Below, piece after piece: positions 8,018 to 15,396 of a stretch of 31,576 bases of DNA; the stretch's first letter is position 1, and every line of letters starts with the position of its first letter. Origin of the DNA: Leptobacterium sp964389205 (lineage in GTDB: Bacteria > Bacteroidota > Bacteroidia > Flavobacteriales > Flavobacteriaceae); NCBI GenBank assembly GCA_964389205.1, contig CAYMDH010000043.1:1-31576 (forward strand), read 5' to 3'. A program made the translations under genes and the position numbers. Under the pieces are notes generated by a model. It was not told where the DNA came from. It did not search any database and saw only the letters and a program-made list of their open reading frames with translations.

Positions 8018-8215
8018 TTGAAGCGAAAATTAAGGATTTTGTGCTCAGATGACGTCTTTTTTGAGCTTCATAGCAGCGCTACGGAGAGAGAAAAAGTCGA
8101 AATATGGGTGCAAAATAGTCATTTTATAGCCAATCATAAAAAATGTAAACCACTTCTTGAAATACACAATTCATTTAAAAAGAAAAAGAGAGGCCAAATA
8201 AGCCTCTCTTTTTAA
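8018..8215 (+). other. Orphan short ORF / possible repeat relic
   Basis: This spacer contains a 65-codon open frame with no recognisable domain. Its last codons fall inside the bidirectional terminator, which argues against a real gene. Around 8050-8100 the DNA has CTTTTT/AAAAAG arms flanking AGCAGCGCT, resembling a decayed intergenic repeat. I do not call a protein here. The divergent promoter for the AtoE gene must also lie in this stretch. Confidence 0.3.
8183..8213. terminator. Bidirectional intrinsic terminator
   Basis: A perfect 12-base-pair stem, AAAAAGAGAGGC with GCCTCTCTTTTT, encloses a 7-base loop, with A and T tracts on the two sides. It works in both directions. Its main client is the DUF3127 gene on the minus strand, ending at 8232. 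Confidence 0.88.
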
Positions 8216-8231
8216 TTCTTTATATTATATT

Positions 8232-8609
8232 TTAAAATGGAAGGTCGTCGTGCTCTTCTTCATTAAGTTTATCTGCTGGTTCAAAAGCTTCTATAGGAGC
8301 TACAGGTGGCATTCCTTCAGATGCTGCTTCTTGTTGTACTCCTTCAATACGCCATCCTTGTATAGAGTTAAAATATTTTGTTTCTCCTTGAGGGTTTACC
8401 CATTCTCTTCCTCTTAGATTAATACTTATTTTTACTTGTTGACCTACTTGAAAATTATTTAATAAATCACATTTGTCTTGGATAAATTCCACCATAATAT
8501 GCTGTGGATACTGTTCTTCTGTAGTAACTACTAACTCTCTTTTTCTAAAACCGTTAGCTCCAAAGGTTTTAGTTTCATCAATTACTTTAATTTTTCCTTG
8601 TATTTCCAT
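8232..8609 (-). CDS. DUF3127 OB-fold-like protein with SSB-like tail
   Basis: A 125-residue protein matching DUF3127, a Bacteroidota family predicted to have an OB fold. The globular part (1-90) has alternating beta strands, with FRKRELVVTT and the conserved NLRGREWVNPQGETKYFNSI segment. After a Pro/Ala/Glu-rich linker it ends in EEEHDDLPF. An acidic tail ending in (D/I)-L-P-F is the hallmark of single-stranded DNA-binding protein C-termini, which recruit repair proteins. A nucleic-acid-binding role is therefore inferred. The gene starts three bases after the upstream flavoprotein gene stops, so they share a transcript. Confidence 0.85.
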   Translation of the reverse strand: MEIQGKIKVIDETKTFGANGFRKRELVVTTEEQYPQHIMVEFIQDKCDLLNNFQVGQQVKISINLRGREWVNPQGETKYFNSIQGWRIEGVQQEAASEGMPPVAPIEAFEPADKLNEEEHDDLPF

Positions 8610-8612
8610 AAA

Positions 8613-9485
8613 TTATTTAGCTAAAAGTACTTTCCAAGCCGAAAGTACGTTATTTTTATTTAAAAACTCTTGTGCTTTTTGATGAATTTTTACAGAATCT
8701 CCACTACTTAAAATTGATTTAATAGCGACCGATTTATTTATAAATTCATCAACCTCATCTTTAGAAGGTATTTGTTCAATATTTCCTAATTTACCAAGAT
8801 CATTTCCTGTAAGCACGCTACTCAATCTAATCTCATTAGGAATCATATCTACTCCTATCCCTAAAGTAGTTAATGGCTTTGGTACTTCAAACATTCCTTT
8901 ATTGGCTCTACTATACCAATTACCTCCCATTCTACTTACCAAATCTATCTTATGTTGATCTATGGTTCCTTCCGCATCTAAAACGGCTTCTTCAATATGA
9001 ATTCTAAGCACTTCACATATAACCAAGTTACCTGCACCTCCTTGATTTCCTAATTCAATAATTTTTTTCACTTTACACTCAAACTGTACCGGAGATTCTG
9101 CAACCCTAAAAGGTTTGACCAATTCTGATGGCAACATTGTAAGTCCTGCTTTTTTAAACTCATTCACCCTTTCTGGATAGGCTGTACTTGAAAGTGACAT
9201 TTGTTGAACGATGTCATAATTTACAATATTTATAACTACTTCCTTTGTCTTTTTTGCATTATCATGTGTATGCTTTGTAGTATTATCTCTTCCCTTTCTA
9301 CTAGGAGAAAAAATTAAGATAGGAGGATTTGCACTAAACACATTAAAAAAACTAAAGGGAGAAAGGTTAGGGTTTCCTTTTTCGTCCATTGTACTAGCAA
9401 AAGCTATAGGTCTGGGAGCAACTGCTCCTAGAAGGTAACTGTGCAATTTTGAAGTAGAAATATCATTCGGGTCTATAGTAATCAT
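8613..9485 (-). CDS. Flavin reductase-like FMN-binding protein
   Basis: A 290-residue flavoprotein of the flavin reductase/DIM6-NTAB type, with the FMN-binding split-barrel start LLGAVAPRPIAFAST, then NLSPFSFFNVFSANPPILIFSPS and VVINIVNYD. The trailing segment of about 100 residues is typical of the longer Bacteroidota members. I place the start at the methionine of MITIDPND (9485). An in-frame start 16 codons earlier adds a segment with no family counterpart. Partner monooxygenase and substrate are unknown. It precedes the DUF3127 gene by three bases; the link between the two functions is unclear. Confidence 0.85.
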   Translation of the reverse strand: MITIDPNDISTSKLHSYLLGAVAPRPIAFASTMDEKGNPNLSPFSFFNVFSANPPILIFSPSRKGRDNTTKHTHDNAKKTKEVVINIVNYDIVQQMSLSSTAYPERVNEFKKAGLTMLPSELVKPFRVAESPVQFECKVKKIIELGNQGGAGNLVICEVLRIHIEEAVLDAEGTIDQHKIDLVSRMGGNWYSRANKGMFEVPKPLTTLGIGVDMIPNEIRLSSVLTGNDLGKLGNIEQIPSKDEVDEFINKSVAIKSILSSGDSVKIHQKAQEFLNKNNVLSAWKVLLAK

Positions 9486-9812
9486 TTTTGTTTTATTTCG
9501 TCTATTTAAAAAGTTTATACTTAGATCAACCAACCGCTAGACTTTACCACAGATTAATACTACTTATTTAAGTGTTATTGAATCACGATTTCGCATACAA
9601 AAATAGCTAATACTAATTACTATTTAAATTTATCATTTCAGAAAATATCATTTTTTATTTACATAATTTTTTAGAAAGAAATTATCTCTTTAGTCTTGTT
9701 TATTTCTTGATACTGGAAGAAAAAATAAGAATATTTAGGAAATGATTTTAACTCAAGGGCAATATTTTCGTTGCTTTTCCTTTATATTTAATGTCACAAC
9801 CTACAGGATAAA
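9486..9812. other. Divergent intergenic region, no gene seen
   Basis: A very AT-rich 327-base spacer between divergent genes. It must hold promoters for both the flavoprotein and the sensor kinase. The only promoter-like element I can point to is TATATTTA at 9783-9790, one base from the TAnnTTTG consensus, with no convincing -33 box. No coding frame, hairpin or repeat stands out. Confidence 0.5.
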
Positions 9813-10958
9813 ATGTCTTTTAGCAAACAAAAAAGTATTATACGTTGGATTTTAATCATTACTTCTTTTGTGATTGTTTCCCTTATTCTTTGGAATACGT
9901 ATTCCTTTTTTCAAAAATTCAAAGAAGAAGAAAGGCGTAAAATGGAAGTTTGGGCAGCTGCGCAACAAACTTTGATTACAGCCTCTCCTGGAGTAGATGT
10001 TGAATTACCCCTCGATATTATTGCTTCTAATACTTCAAACCCTATGATACTGGTGTATACTGAAGGAAGAATAGCTACTAATAATTTTAAAAACAAAAGC
10101 GCTTTAAATAACGAATACTTACAGCGAAAGATACGGCAATTCACCTATGAGAATACGCCCATACAAGTACGTTATAGCAATGAGATTCAAGCTACTATAT
10201 ATTATGGAAATTCAGAATTATTAAATAAGTTAAAATACTACCCACTAGCGCTTCTTTTAATCATTTTCTTATTTGGGGCTGTTGTTTATTTTTTCTATCG
10301 GGCTTCTACAGTTATGGAACAAAACAAGCTCTGGGCAGGAATGGCAAAAGAAACTGCACATCAAATAGGCACTCCTTTATCTTCTTTATTGGGTTGGACA
10401 GAAATTTTAAAAACTGAAAACGTAGATCGGGCTATTGTAGAAGAAATTGAAAAAGATGTAGATCGCTTACAGGTTATTACAGATCGTTTCTCTAAAATAG
10501 GTTCTGCAGCTACCTTATATAAACTAGACATTATAGAGCAAACTCGTGATGCCTATGATTATCTTAAAATACGGAGTTCGCGCTTAATTCAATTTGAATT
10601 TGATGCTCCTGAAGAACCCATTTATACAGAAATAAATCCACAACTTTATAGTTGGACTATAGAAAATTTAGTGATCAACGGGATTGATGCAATGCGAGGA
10701 AAAGGAACCTTATCTGTTTCTGTTTCTACTAACAATGGGTATGCAAAAATTAGAGTGAAAGACACTGGATCGGGAATTCCTTGGAACGACCATCAAATTA
10801 TTTTTGAACCTGGTTTCACTACTAAAAAGAGAGGTTGGGGATTAGGTTTGTCATTAGTAAAGCGAATTATTGAAGATTATCACACCGGAAAAGTAAAGGT
10901 GCGTTCGTCTTCTAAAAAAGGAACTATTATGCAGGTTTCTTTAAAAATTGTATCTTAA
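9813..10958 (+). CDS. Sensor histidine kinase
   Basis: A 381-residue membrane kinase. It has helix 1 at about 11-28, a periplasmic domain of about 110 residues, helix 2 at about 143-162, then the dimerisation/phosphoacceptor helix with GMAKETAHQIGTPLSSLLG (His183) and an HATPase domain. The N box is ENLVINGIDAM, the G1 box DTGSGIP, the F box FEPGFTTKKRGWGLGLSL. The phosphoacceptor H-Q-I-G-T-P form is a common Bacteroidota variant of H-E-L-R-T-P. No HAMP or PAS domain is evident. No response regulator is adjacent, so it is an orphan kinase here. A small zinc-ribbon membrane protein gene follows. Confidence 0.93.
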   Translation: MSFSKQKSIIRWILIITSFVIVSLILWNTYSFFQKFKEEERRKMEVWAAAQQTLITASPGVDVELPLDIIASNTSNPMILVYTEGRIATNNFKNKSALNNEYLQRKIRQFTYENTPIQVRYSNEIQATIYYGNSELLNKLKYYPLALLLIIFLFGAVVYFFYRASTVMEQNKLWAGMAKETAHQIGTPLSSLLGWTEILKTENVDRAIVEEIEKDVDRLQVITDRFSKIGSAATLYKLDIIEQTRDAYDYLKIRSSRLIQFEFDAPEEPIYTEINPQLYSWTIENLVINGIDAMRGKGTLSVSVSTNNGYAKIRVKDTGSGIPWNDHQIIFEPGFTTKKRGWGLGLSLVKRIIEDYHTGKVKVRSSSKKGTIMQVSLKIVS

Positions 10959-10980
10959 AGCTTCCAAATCAATATCAAAA

Positions 10981-11340
10981 ATGGCTGCCTCAAAAGAAAA
11001 ACATGTCCTTATAAAAGAAGCGGAACTTACTAATAACTGTCCTGTTTGTTATTCTAATACAGATTTGGTGTTAAAGTGCCATCAAAAACTTATACAAACT
11101 CAGCTTTACATTAAGGTTACTAAAAATCTAACCAAAACCATTCAATGTCAAAAATGCAGCTCTACTATTTATCCTGTAGACTGGACAGAAGATATTGAAC
11201 GTGTTTTTGATTTTTATGACAAAAAAATAGAGCCTAGAAAACCTTCACTTAAGTTTACCAATCGTTTTTATGGTTTAATTATTGGTTTTGTTTTAATTAT
11301 AACTGCATTAGGGGTTTTAAAGTATCAGGGGGTTATTTAA
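10981..11340 (+). CDS. Zinc-ribbon protein with C-terminal membrane anchor
   Basis: A 119-residue protein of unknown function. Two Cys-x-x-Cys pairs, CPVC near residue 25 and CQKC near residue 65, make a split zinc ribbon. A C-terminal hydrophobic helix (about 98-114, FYGLIIGFVLIITALGV) anchors it in the membrane. I start it at the ATG at 10981, 22 bases after the kinase stop. The longer frame from 10948 would overlap the kinase and adds residues with no domain character. Tight spacing suggests co-transcription with the kinase, possibly as an accessory protein. Confidence 0.7.
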   Translation: MAASKEKHVLIKEAELTNNCPVCYSNTDLVLKCHQKLIQTQLYIKVTKNLTKTIQCQKCSSTIYPVDWTEDIERVFDFYDKKIEPRKPSLKFTNRFYGLIIGFVLIITALGVLKYQGVI

Positions 11341-11359
11341 ACATTACCTAAAGTTCTAA

Positions 11360-11481
11360 AACGTCACTTTGAGTAAACTTTATGACTGTTAAGGAATAAA
11401 CTTTGTACCGAGAAGTAGTTTATATTAACACCTTGTTCTCGATACATTTCTCATTTCATTCGAAACACTCGAACTGACGTT
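11360..11481. repeat. MITE-like element with 15-bp inverted ends
   Basis: The two ends, AACGTCACTTTGAGT (11360-11374) and ACTCGAACTGACGTT (11467-11481), are complementary at 13 of 15 positions. Inside, TGTACCGAGAA (11404-11414) pairs with TTCTCGATACA (11436-11446) with one mismatch, so the unit folds as a nested hairpin. The string with TTCTCGATACATTTC and TTCGAAACACTCGAACTGACG resembles an intergenic repeat I recall from flavobacterial genomes. It contains no gene. It lies between convergent genes. Confidence 0.6.
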
Positions 11482-11573
11482 TCTTGCTAAACTTAAAATA
11501 GGTCATTCACTAAAAAAAGATAGTTAGAAGGTAAACCTTTCTCTGTGAGTATAGTGTTTATTTTTATTTTTGG

Positions 11574-11700
11574 AAGGTTTTCAAGAACTAGCTGTAAAAC
11601 AAGCGGAAGTGCGTCATGTGAAACATGAAAGAGCATGCAGCGATAGTTTTAGCAGCGATTTTGCAAAGCAAAAAGTTCCTAAAACCTTATTGATTTTTTT
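11574..11700 (+). repeat. Branched structured element, RNA-like or REP-like
   Basis: Nested complementary arms occupy nearly the whole segment. AAGGTTTT (11574-11581) pairs with AAAACCTT (11681-11688), and GAACT (11585-11589) with AGTTC (11674-11678). GCTGTAAAAC (11591-11600) pairs with GTTTTAGCAGC (11646-11656, one bulged G). Two small hairpins branch off: TCATGT-GAA-ACATGA (11614-11628) and TTTTGC-AAA-GCAAAA (11659-11673). A run of seven T follows at 11694-11700. It could be a non-coding RNA with a terminator-like end, or a palindromic mobile repeat. No reading frame is evident. Strand is assigned by the T-run. Confidence 0.5.
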
Positions 11701-11740
11701 GGTTCGTTTTTTTATCAAGAAAAAAATGAATAGAATATTA

Positions 11741-12130
11741 CTATAAATAACTCCTAATATCAACCGCTATTTGTTCAAATTCTTCAGGAGTTAATGATAC
11801 TTTGTGTTGAAAGGTCATTTCTTTCATATCATTTAATGGGATAAGGTGTACATGAGTATGCGGTACTTCTAAGCCAATAACAGCAACACCTACTCTTTTA
11901 CAACTCACTGCTTTTTCCAAGGCAATAGCTACCTTTCTGGAAAAACGCATTAAGTCATCATATAAGGTTTCATCTAAATCAAAAACTTTATCTACTTCTT
12001 TTTTAGGAATACAAAGGGTATGTCCTTTAGTATTGGGGTTAATATCTAAAAAAGCAAAAAAATGCTCGTCTTCTGCTATTTTATAACAAGGAATCTCTCC
12101 ATTAATTATTTTGGTAAATATGCTTGCCAT
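11741..12130 (-). CDS. HIT family (histidine triad) hydrolase
   Basis: A 129-residue HIT protein, a nucleotide hydrolase that likely acts on AMP conjugates such as AMP-lysine or adenosine phosphoramidates. The active-site triad HTHVHLIP is at about residues 91-98, and the N-terminal SIFTKIINGEIPCYKI and DINPNTKGHTLCIPK segments are typical. It follows greA with 33 bases between the stop of greA and its start, so the two are probably co-transcribed. The exact substrate cannot be told from sequence. Confidence 0.93.
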   Translation of the reverse strand: MASIFTKIINGEIPCYKIAEDEHFFAFLDINPNTKGHTLCIPKKEVDKVFDLDETLYDDLMRFSRKVAIALEKAVSCKRVGVAVIGLEVPHTHVHLIPLNDMKEMTFQHKVSLTPEEFEQIAVDIRSYL

Positions 12131-12163
12131 GAAGTTTTGATTTGTATTAGAATAACCAAAAAA

Positions 12164-12640
12164 TTAGTCTCTGCTAATTTCTATAATTTCAAATTTTAAA
12201 GCTCCATTAGGAACACTAATTTCTGCTATATCTCCTACAGATTTTCCTAGGAGTCCTTTTCCAATAGGTGAATTTACAGATATTTTTCCTGTTTTTAAAT
12301 CGGCTTCGCTTTCTGCTACCAAAGTATACTCCATTTGCATTCCATTGGTTGTATTTTTAATTTTGACCCGAGACAATACCAATACTTTTGAAGTGTCTAA
12401 TTGAGACTCATCAATCAATCTTGCATTTGCATATGTTTCTTCTAATTTAGAAATTTTCATCTCTAACAGTCCCTGTGCTTCTTTTGCTGCATCGTATTCG
12501 GCATTTTCAGACAAATCTCCTTTATCTCTTGCTTCTGCTATCGCTTGCGATGCCTTTGGGCGTTCAATATCCTTTAATTGGTTTAATTCTTCTCTAAGAT
12601 TTTTTAACCCTTCTACTGTATAATAAGATATTTTACTCAT
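12164..12640 (-). CDS. greA: Transcription elongation factor GreA
   Basis: GreA rescues backtracked RNA polymerase by stimulating cleavage of the nascent RNA 3' end. From the chosen start (MSKISYYTVEGL) the protein has 158 residues, the usual size. The N-terminal coiled coil carries ARDKGDLSENAEYDAAKEAQ-type sequence with the acidic tip, followed by the FKBP-like C-terminal domain with NSPIGKGLLGKSVGD. An upstream in-frame start would add 17 residues with no counterpart, so it is rejected. A perfect -7 box (TATATTTG) lies about 54 bases upstream of the start codon. Confidence 0.96.
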   Translation of the reverse strand: MSKISYYTVEGLKNLREELNQLKDIERPKASQAIAEARDKGDLSENAEYDAAKEAQGLLEMKISKLEETYANARLIDESQLDTSKVLVLSRVKIKNTTNGMQMEYTLVAESEADLKTGKISVNSPIGKGLLGKSVGDIAEISVPNGALKFEIIEISRD

Positions 12641-12693
12641 GACTTCATCGTTAATTAAATACAAAAAAATCCCCTCAGAGAGTGGATTCAAAA

Positions 12694-12701
12694 CAAATAT
12701 A
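12694..12701 (-). promoter_or_regulatory. -7 box of greA promoter
   Basis: On the minus strand this reads TATATTTG, an exact match to TAnnTTTG. Transcription would begin about 47 bases upstream of the greA ATG. No clear TTTG -33 box lies at the expected distance, so the assignment rests on the -7 box and position. Confidence 0.4.
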
Positions 12702-12750
12702 CAAATTTTTGTTCAACCTTGTTTTGTTGTACCTTGCATAAAAATTGAGA

Positions 12751-13200
12751 ATGATGATGAAAAAAATAATTGTGATTTTAGTGATAGGTGTATTGATATC
12801 ATGTAGCAGCGATTCTTCTAATCGAAATCCTTTCTTACCTGAAGTTAATTTTTCTTTTGAAGTAAATTTAAACCTTCCTTTATTTAGTGTTTTGAACACT
12901 ACTGGCAATGTCGTTTTTATAAACAATCCTGGTGTTGGAGTTCGAGGAGTTTTTATTGTGAATACCGGGTTTGATAGTTTTTTAGCATGGGAAGCCAATT
13001 GTCCAAATCAAGCACCAAATGATTGCTCTACTATGGAAATAGTTGGAGGCACCAATGTAAGGTGTCTTTGTGATAATAATGAGTATAGTTTGTTTAATGG
13101 GCAATTACTTACAGAGCCTGCCGAGGGTGAACGTGTTTTTAGTTTGTTAAATTACAGAACCCGTCTAAGAGGTGATAACACGGTTGTTATTTCTAATTAA
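12751..13200 (+). CDS. Lipoprotein with a Rieske-like domain lacking His ligands
   Basis: A 149-residue lipoprotein. A lipobox L-I-S-C puts the lipidated cysteine at residue 18, after a short hydrophobic signal. The C-terminal half resembles a Rieske [2Fe-2S] domain: CPN (84-86), a further Cys92, then CLCDNNEYSLFNGQLLTEPA with Cys105 and Cys107. This parallels the Rieske pattern CPH...CPCHGSxFdxxGxxxxGPA, including the pair of extra cysteines that forms a disulfide in bc1-type proteins. Both cluster-binding histidines are replaced (Asn86, Asp108), so a normal Rieske cluster is unlikely. The start is the first of three consecutive ATG codons at 12751. It stands alone and is convergent with thiF, overlapping it by four bases at the stops. 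Confidence 0.7.
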   Translation: MMMKKIIVILVIGVLISCSSDSSNRNPFLPEVNFSFEVNLNLPLFSVLNTTGNVVFINNPGVGVRGVFIVNTGFDSFLAWEANCPNQAPNDCSTMEIVGGTNVRCLCDNNEYSLFNGQLLTEPAEGERVFSLLNYRTRLRGDNTVVISN

Positions 13201-14258
13201 TAAGAAGACAATCCTAGTTTTAGATTTATAAGATCTATATCTTTTCTGGTTTTCATTATAATTTCGATTGCTTTTTTACTTCGCAATCCTGATTGACAAC
13301 AAACTACCATAGGTTTCTCATTGTTTAATTTTGAGATGTTTTCTGTTATTTGTTCTAACGGGATGTGTATTCCTCCTATATTAAATTGATTAAACTCTGC
13401 AGAAGTTCTAACATCTAATATTGTATAAATATCTTTGTTTGCTTTTAATTCCTCGACTGATATTTCTTTAAAATCTTCTGAGTGAATACCACAGAAAAAA
13501 TCATAATCGTTTGCTAGATCTGTAACTTCTATAGTTTCATCTTTTTCAAAATTGATGACTTGTTGTTGTAATGTCAAACTATCTATATATACTAATTTCC
13601 CTTTTAAAATACTTCCTATTCCTGTAATCATTTTAATCGCTTCATTGGCTTGTAGGCTTCCTATAATACCGGGTAAAACTCCTAGCACTCCTATATCTGA
13701 ACAATTTGGTACCGAATTAGGAGCAGGGGGTTCTGGAAATAAACATCTATAAGTAGGGCCGTCTTCAAAATTAAACACAGAAACTTGCCCTTGGAATTTA
13801 AATATTGAGCCAAAAACTAAAGGTTTATCAGCCAAAACACAGGCATCATTCACTAAATAACGTGTTGGAAAATTATCACTTCCATCTACAATTAGATCAT
13901 ATTCTAAAAATAAATCTACCGCATTATCTATCGTTAATTTTTCATTATAGGTTTTAAAAAAAACAAAAGGGTTTAATTGAGACAATCGCTTAGAAGCTAT
14001 TTCTACTTTAGGGCTTCCAATATCATCAATGGTATATAATATTTGACGTTGTAAATTACTTTGATCTACCACATCGTCGTCTATAATACCTATGGTACCA
14101 ACTCCAGCAGCTGCAAGATACTGCAATACTGGACATCCTAAACCTCCAGCACCTATTACCAATACTTTAGCAGTTTTTAATTTAACCTGCCCGGTTTCGC
14201 CTATTTCTTCAAGAATAAGATGCCTGTTGTATTGTTTTTTTTCTTCACTATTCAACAT
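13197..14258 (-). CDS. thiF: ThiF/MoeB-type adenylyltransferase with rhodanese domain
   Basis: A 353-residue E1-like enzyme fused to a rhodanese domain. It adenylates the C-terminal Gly-Gly of ThiS for sulfur transfer. The nucleotide-binding motif GAGGLGCPVLQYLAAAGVG is near residue 37, with DDDVVDQSNLQRQ and DGSDNFPTRYLVND following. The rhodanese part (about 260-353) has DVRTSAEF and the active loop CCQSGLRS. The usual pair of zinc CxxC motifs looks incomplete: TYRC replaces CYRC, and DFFC replaces CxxC. It is the last gene of the thiamin operon, 11 bases after thiH. Use for both ThiS and molybdopterin sulfur carriers is possible, but no moa gene is in view. Confidence 0.88.
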   Translation of the reverse strand: MLNSEEKKQYNRHLILEEIGETGQVKLKTAKVLVIGAGGLGCPVLQYLAAAGVGTIGIIDDDVVDQSNLQRQILYTIDDIGSPKVEIASKRLSQLNPFVFFKTYNEKLTIDNAVDLFLEYDLIVDGSDNFPTRYLVNDACVLADKPLVFGSIFKFQGQVSVFNFEDGPTYRCLFPEPPAPNSVPNCSDIGVLGVLPGIIGSLQANEAIKMITGIGSILKGKLVYIDSLTLQQQVINFEKDETIEVTDLANDYDFFCGIHSEDFKEISVEELKANKDIYTILDVRTSAEFNQFNIGGIHIPLEQITENISKLNNEKPMVVCCQSGLRSKKAIEIIMKTRKDIDLINLKLGLSSY

Positions 14259-14269
14259 TTGTTATTCTT

Positions 14270-15385
14270 TTAACTCTCTTGAAAATTTTCCCAATCTTTC
14301 CATACCACTTCCAATCCTTTTTCTTTAAGCATCGCTACTACTTCTTCTGTAGACCGTTCATCAGAAATTTCAAATTGTTCTAATGATTGTGGTTCTACCA
14401 CATACCCTCCTGGGTTTGTTTTAGATTCGGCACTAATAGATGTAATACCCAGTTGTGCTATATTTTCTCGAAAAACTTCACTTTCTCTGGTAGACATTGA
14501 CAATTCTACATCTTCATCAAACAAACGATAGGCACATATTAATTGAACCAAATCTGAATCTGTCATTTCTACTTTGGGTTCTAAGCCTCCAGAATGAGGT
14601 CGCAACCTAGGAAAAGATATTGAATACTTTGTTTTCCAATACGTCTTTTGCAAGTACTTAAGATGCAATGCTGTGAAAAAACTATCTGCTCTCCAATCTT
14701 CTAATCCAAATAAAGCTCCTAAACCAATTTTATAAATTCCTGCTTGTCCCAAACGGTCTGGTGTTTCTAATCTATAATTAAAGTTAGATTTTTTTCCTTT
14801 CGGATGATGTTTTTTATACTCATCTTTATGATAGGTTTCCTGATATACCAGTACTGCATATAATCCACTTTCTATAAGAAGTTCATATTCTGACTTATCC
14901 ATTGGTTGTACTTCCATGGTAATATTAGAAAAGTGTGATCGCATCAATTTAATGGCATTATTAATATAATCTACTCCAACCGTTTTGTTTGCTTCTCCTG
15001 TTACTAGTAAAATATGGTCGTACCCTTTTGCTTTTAAAAAGCTTACCTCTTTTAAAATCTCAGCATCTGTTAATGTTCTTCGCGGAATTTTATTTGTCAT
15101 ACTAAAGCCACAGTACGTACAAATATTTTGACACTCATTGCTTAAATACATTGGAGCATACATCTGAATGGTATTTCCAAAACGCTTTTTTGTAATTTGA
15201 TAACTCAATTGAGCCATTTCTTCTAAATAAGGCTTTGCCGCAGGAGAAATCAAAGCTTTAAAATCTTCAAAATCTCGCTTGGAATTTTGCAATGCTTTTT
15301 TTACATCATGTTCTGTTTTAGATAAAATACTTGTTAATACCTCATCCCAAGAGTATTTTTCAAATATGTCTTTAAAGGTTTTCAT
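14270..15385 (-). CDS. thiH: Tyrosine lyase ThiH (2-iminoacetate synthase)
   Basis: A radical SAM enzyme that splits tyrosine to give dehydroglycine for thiazole synthesis, working with ThiG; p-cresol is the by-product. At 371 residues it has normal length. The [4Fe-4S] motif Cx3Cx2C appears in NECQNICTYCGF, and the C-terminal STRESEVFRENIAQLGIT and NPGGY segments are typical. Its presence, and the absence of a ThiO glycine oxidase, indicates the tyrosine-dependent route. Such an enzyme is oxygen-sensitive. The gene follows thiG by 11 bases. Confidence 0.96.
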   Translation of the reverse strand: MKTFKDIFEKYSWDEVLTSILSKTEHDVKKALQNSKRDFEDFKALISPAAKPYLEEMAQLSYQITKKRFGNTIQMYAPMYLSNECQNICTYCGFSMTNKIPRRTLTDAEILKEVSFLKAKGYDHILLVTGEANKTVGVDYINNAIKLMRSHFSNITMEVQPMDKSEYELLIESGLYAVLVYQETYHKDEYKKHHPKGKKSNFNYRLETPDRLGQAGIYKIGLGALFGLEDWRADSFFTALHLKYLQKTYWKTKYSISFPRLRPHSGGLEPKVEMTDSDLVQLICAYRLFDEDVELSMSTRESEVFRENIAQLGITSISAESKTNPGGYVVEPQSLEQFEISDERSTEEVVAMLKEKGLEVVWKDWENFQES

Positions 15386-15396
15386 TTTTTTAACTA

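Noticed and set aside
11500..11560. Short inverted repeat AAGGT-AA-ACCTT as a third element
   Set aside because: Only five base pairs with a two-base loop; expected by chance in this composition.
12675..12998. 107-codon minus-strand ORF upstream of greA
   Set aside because: It is antisense to the Rieske-like lipoprotein and covers the greA promoter region; composition is not protein-like.
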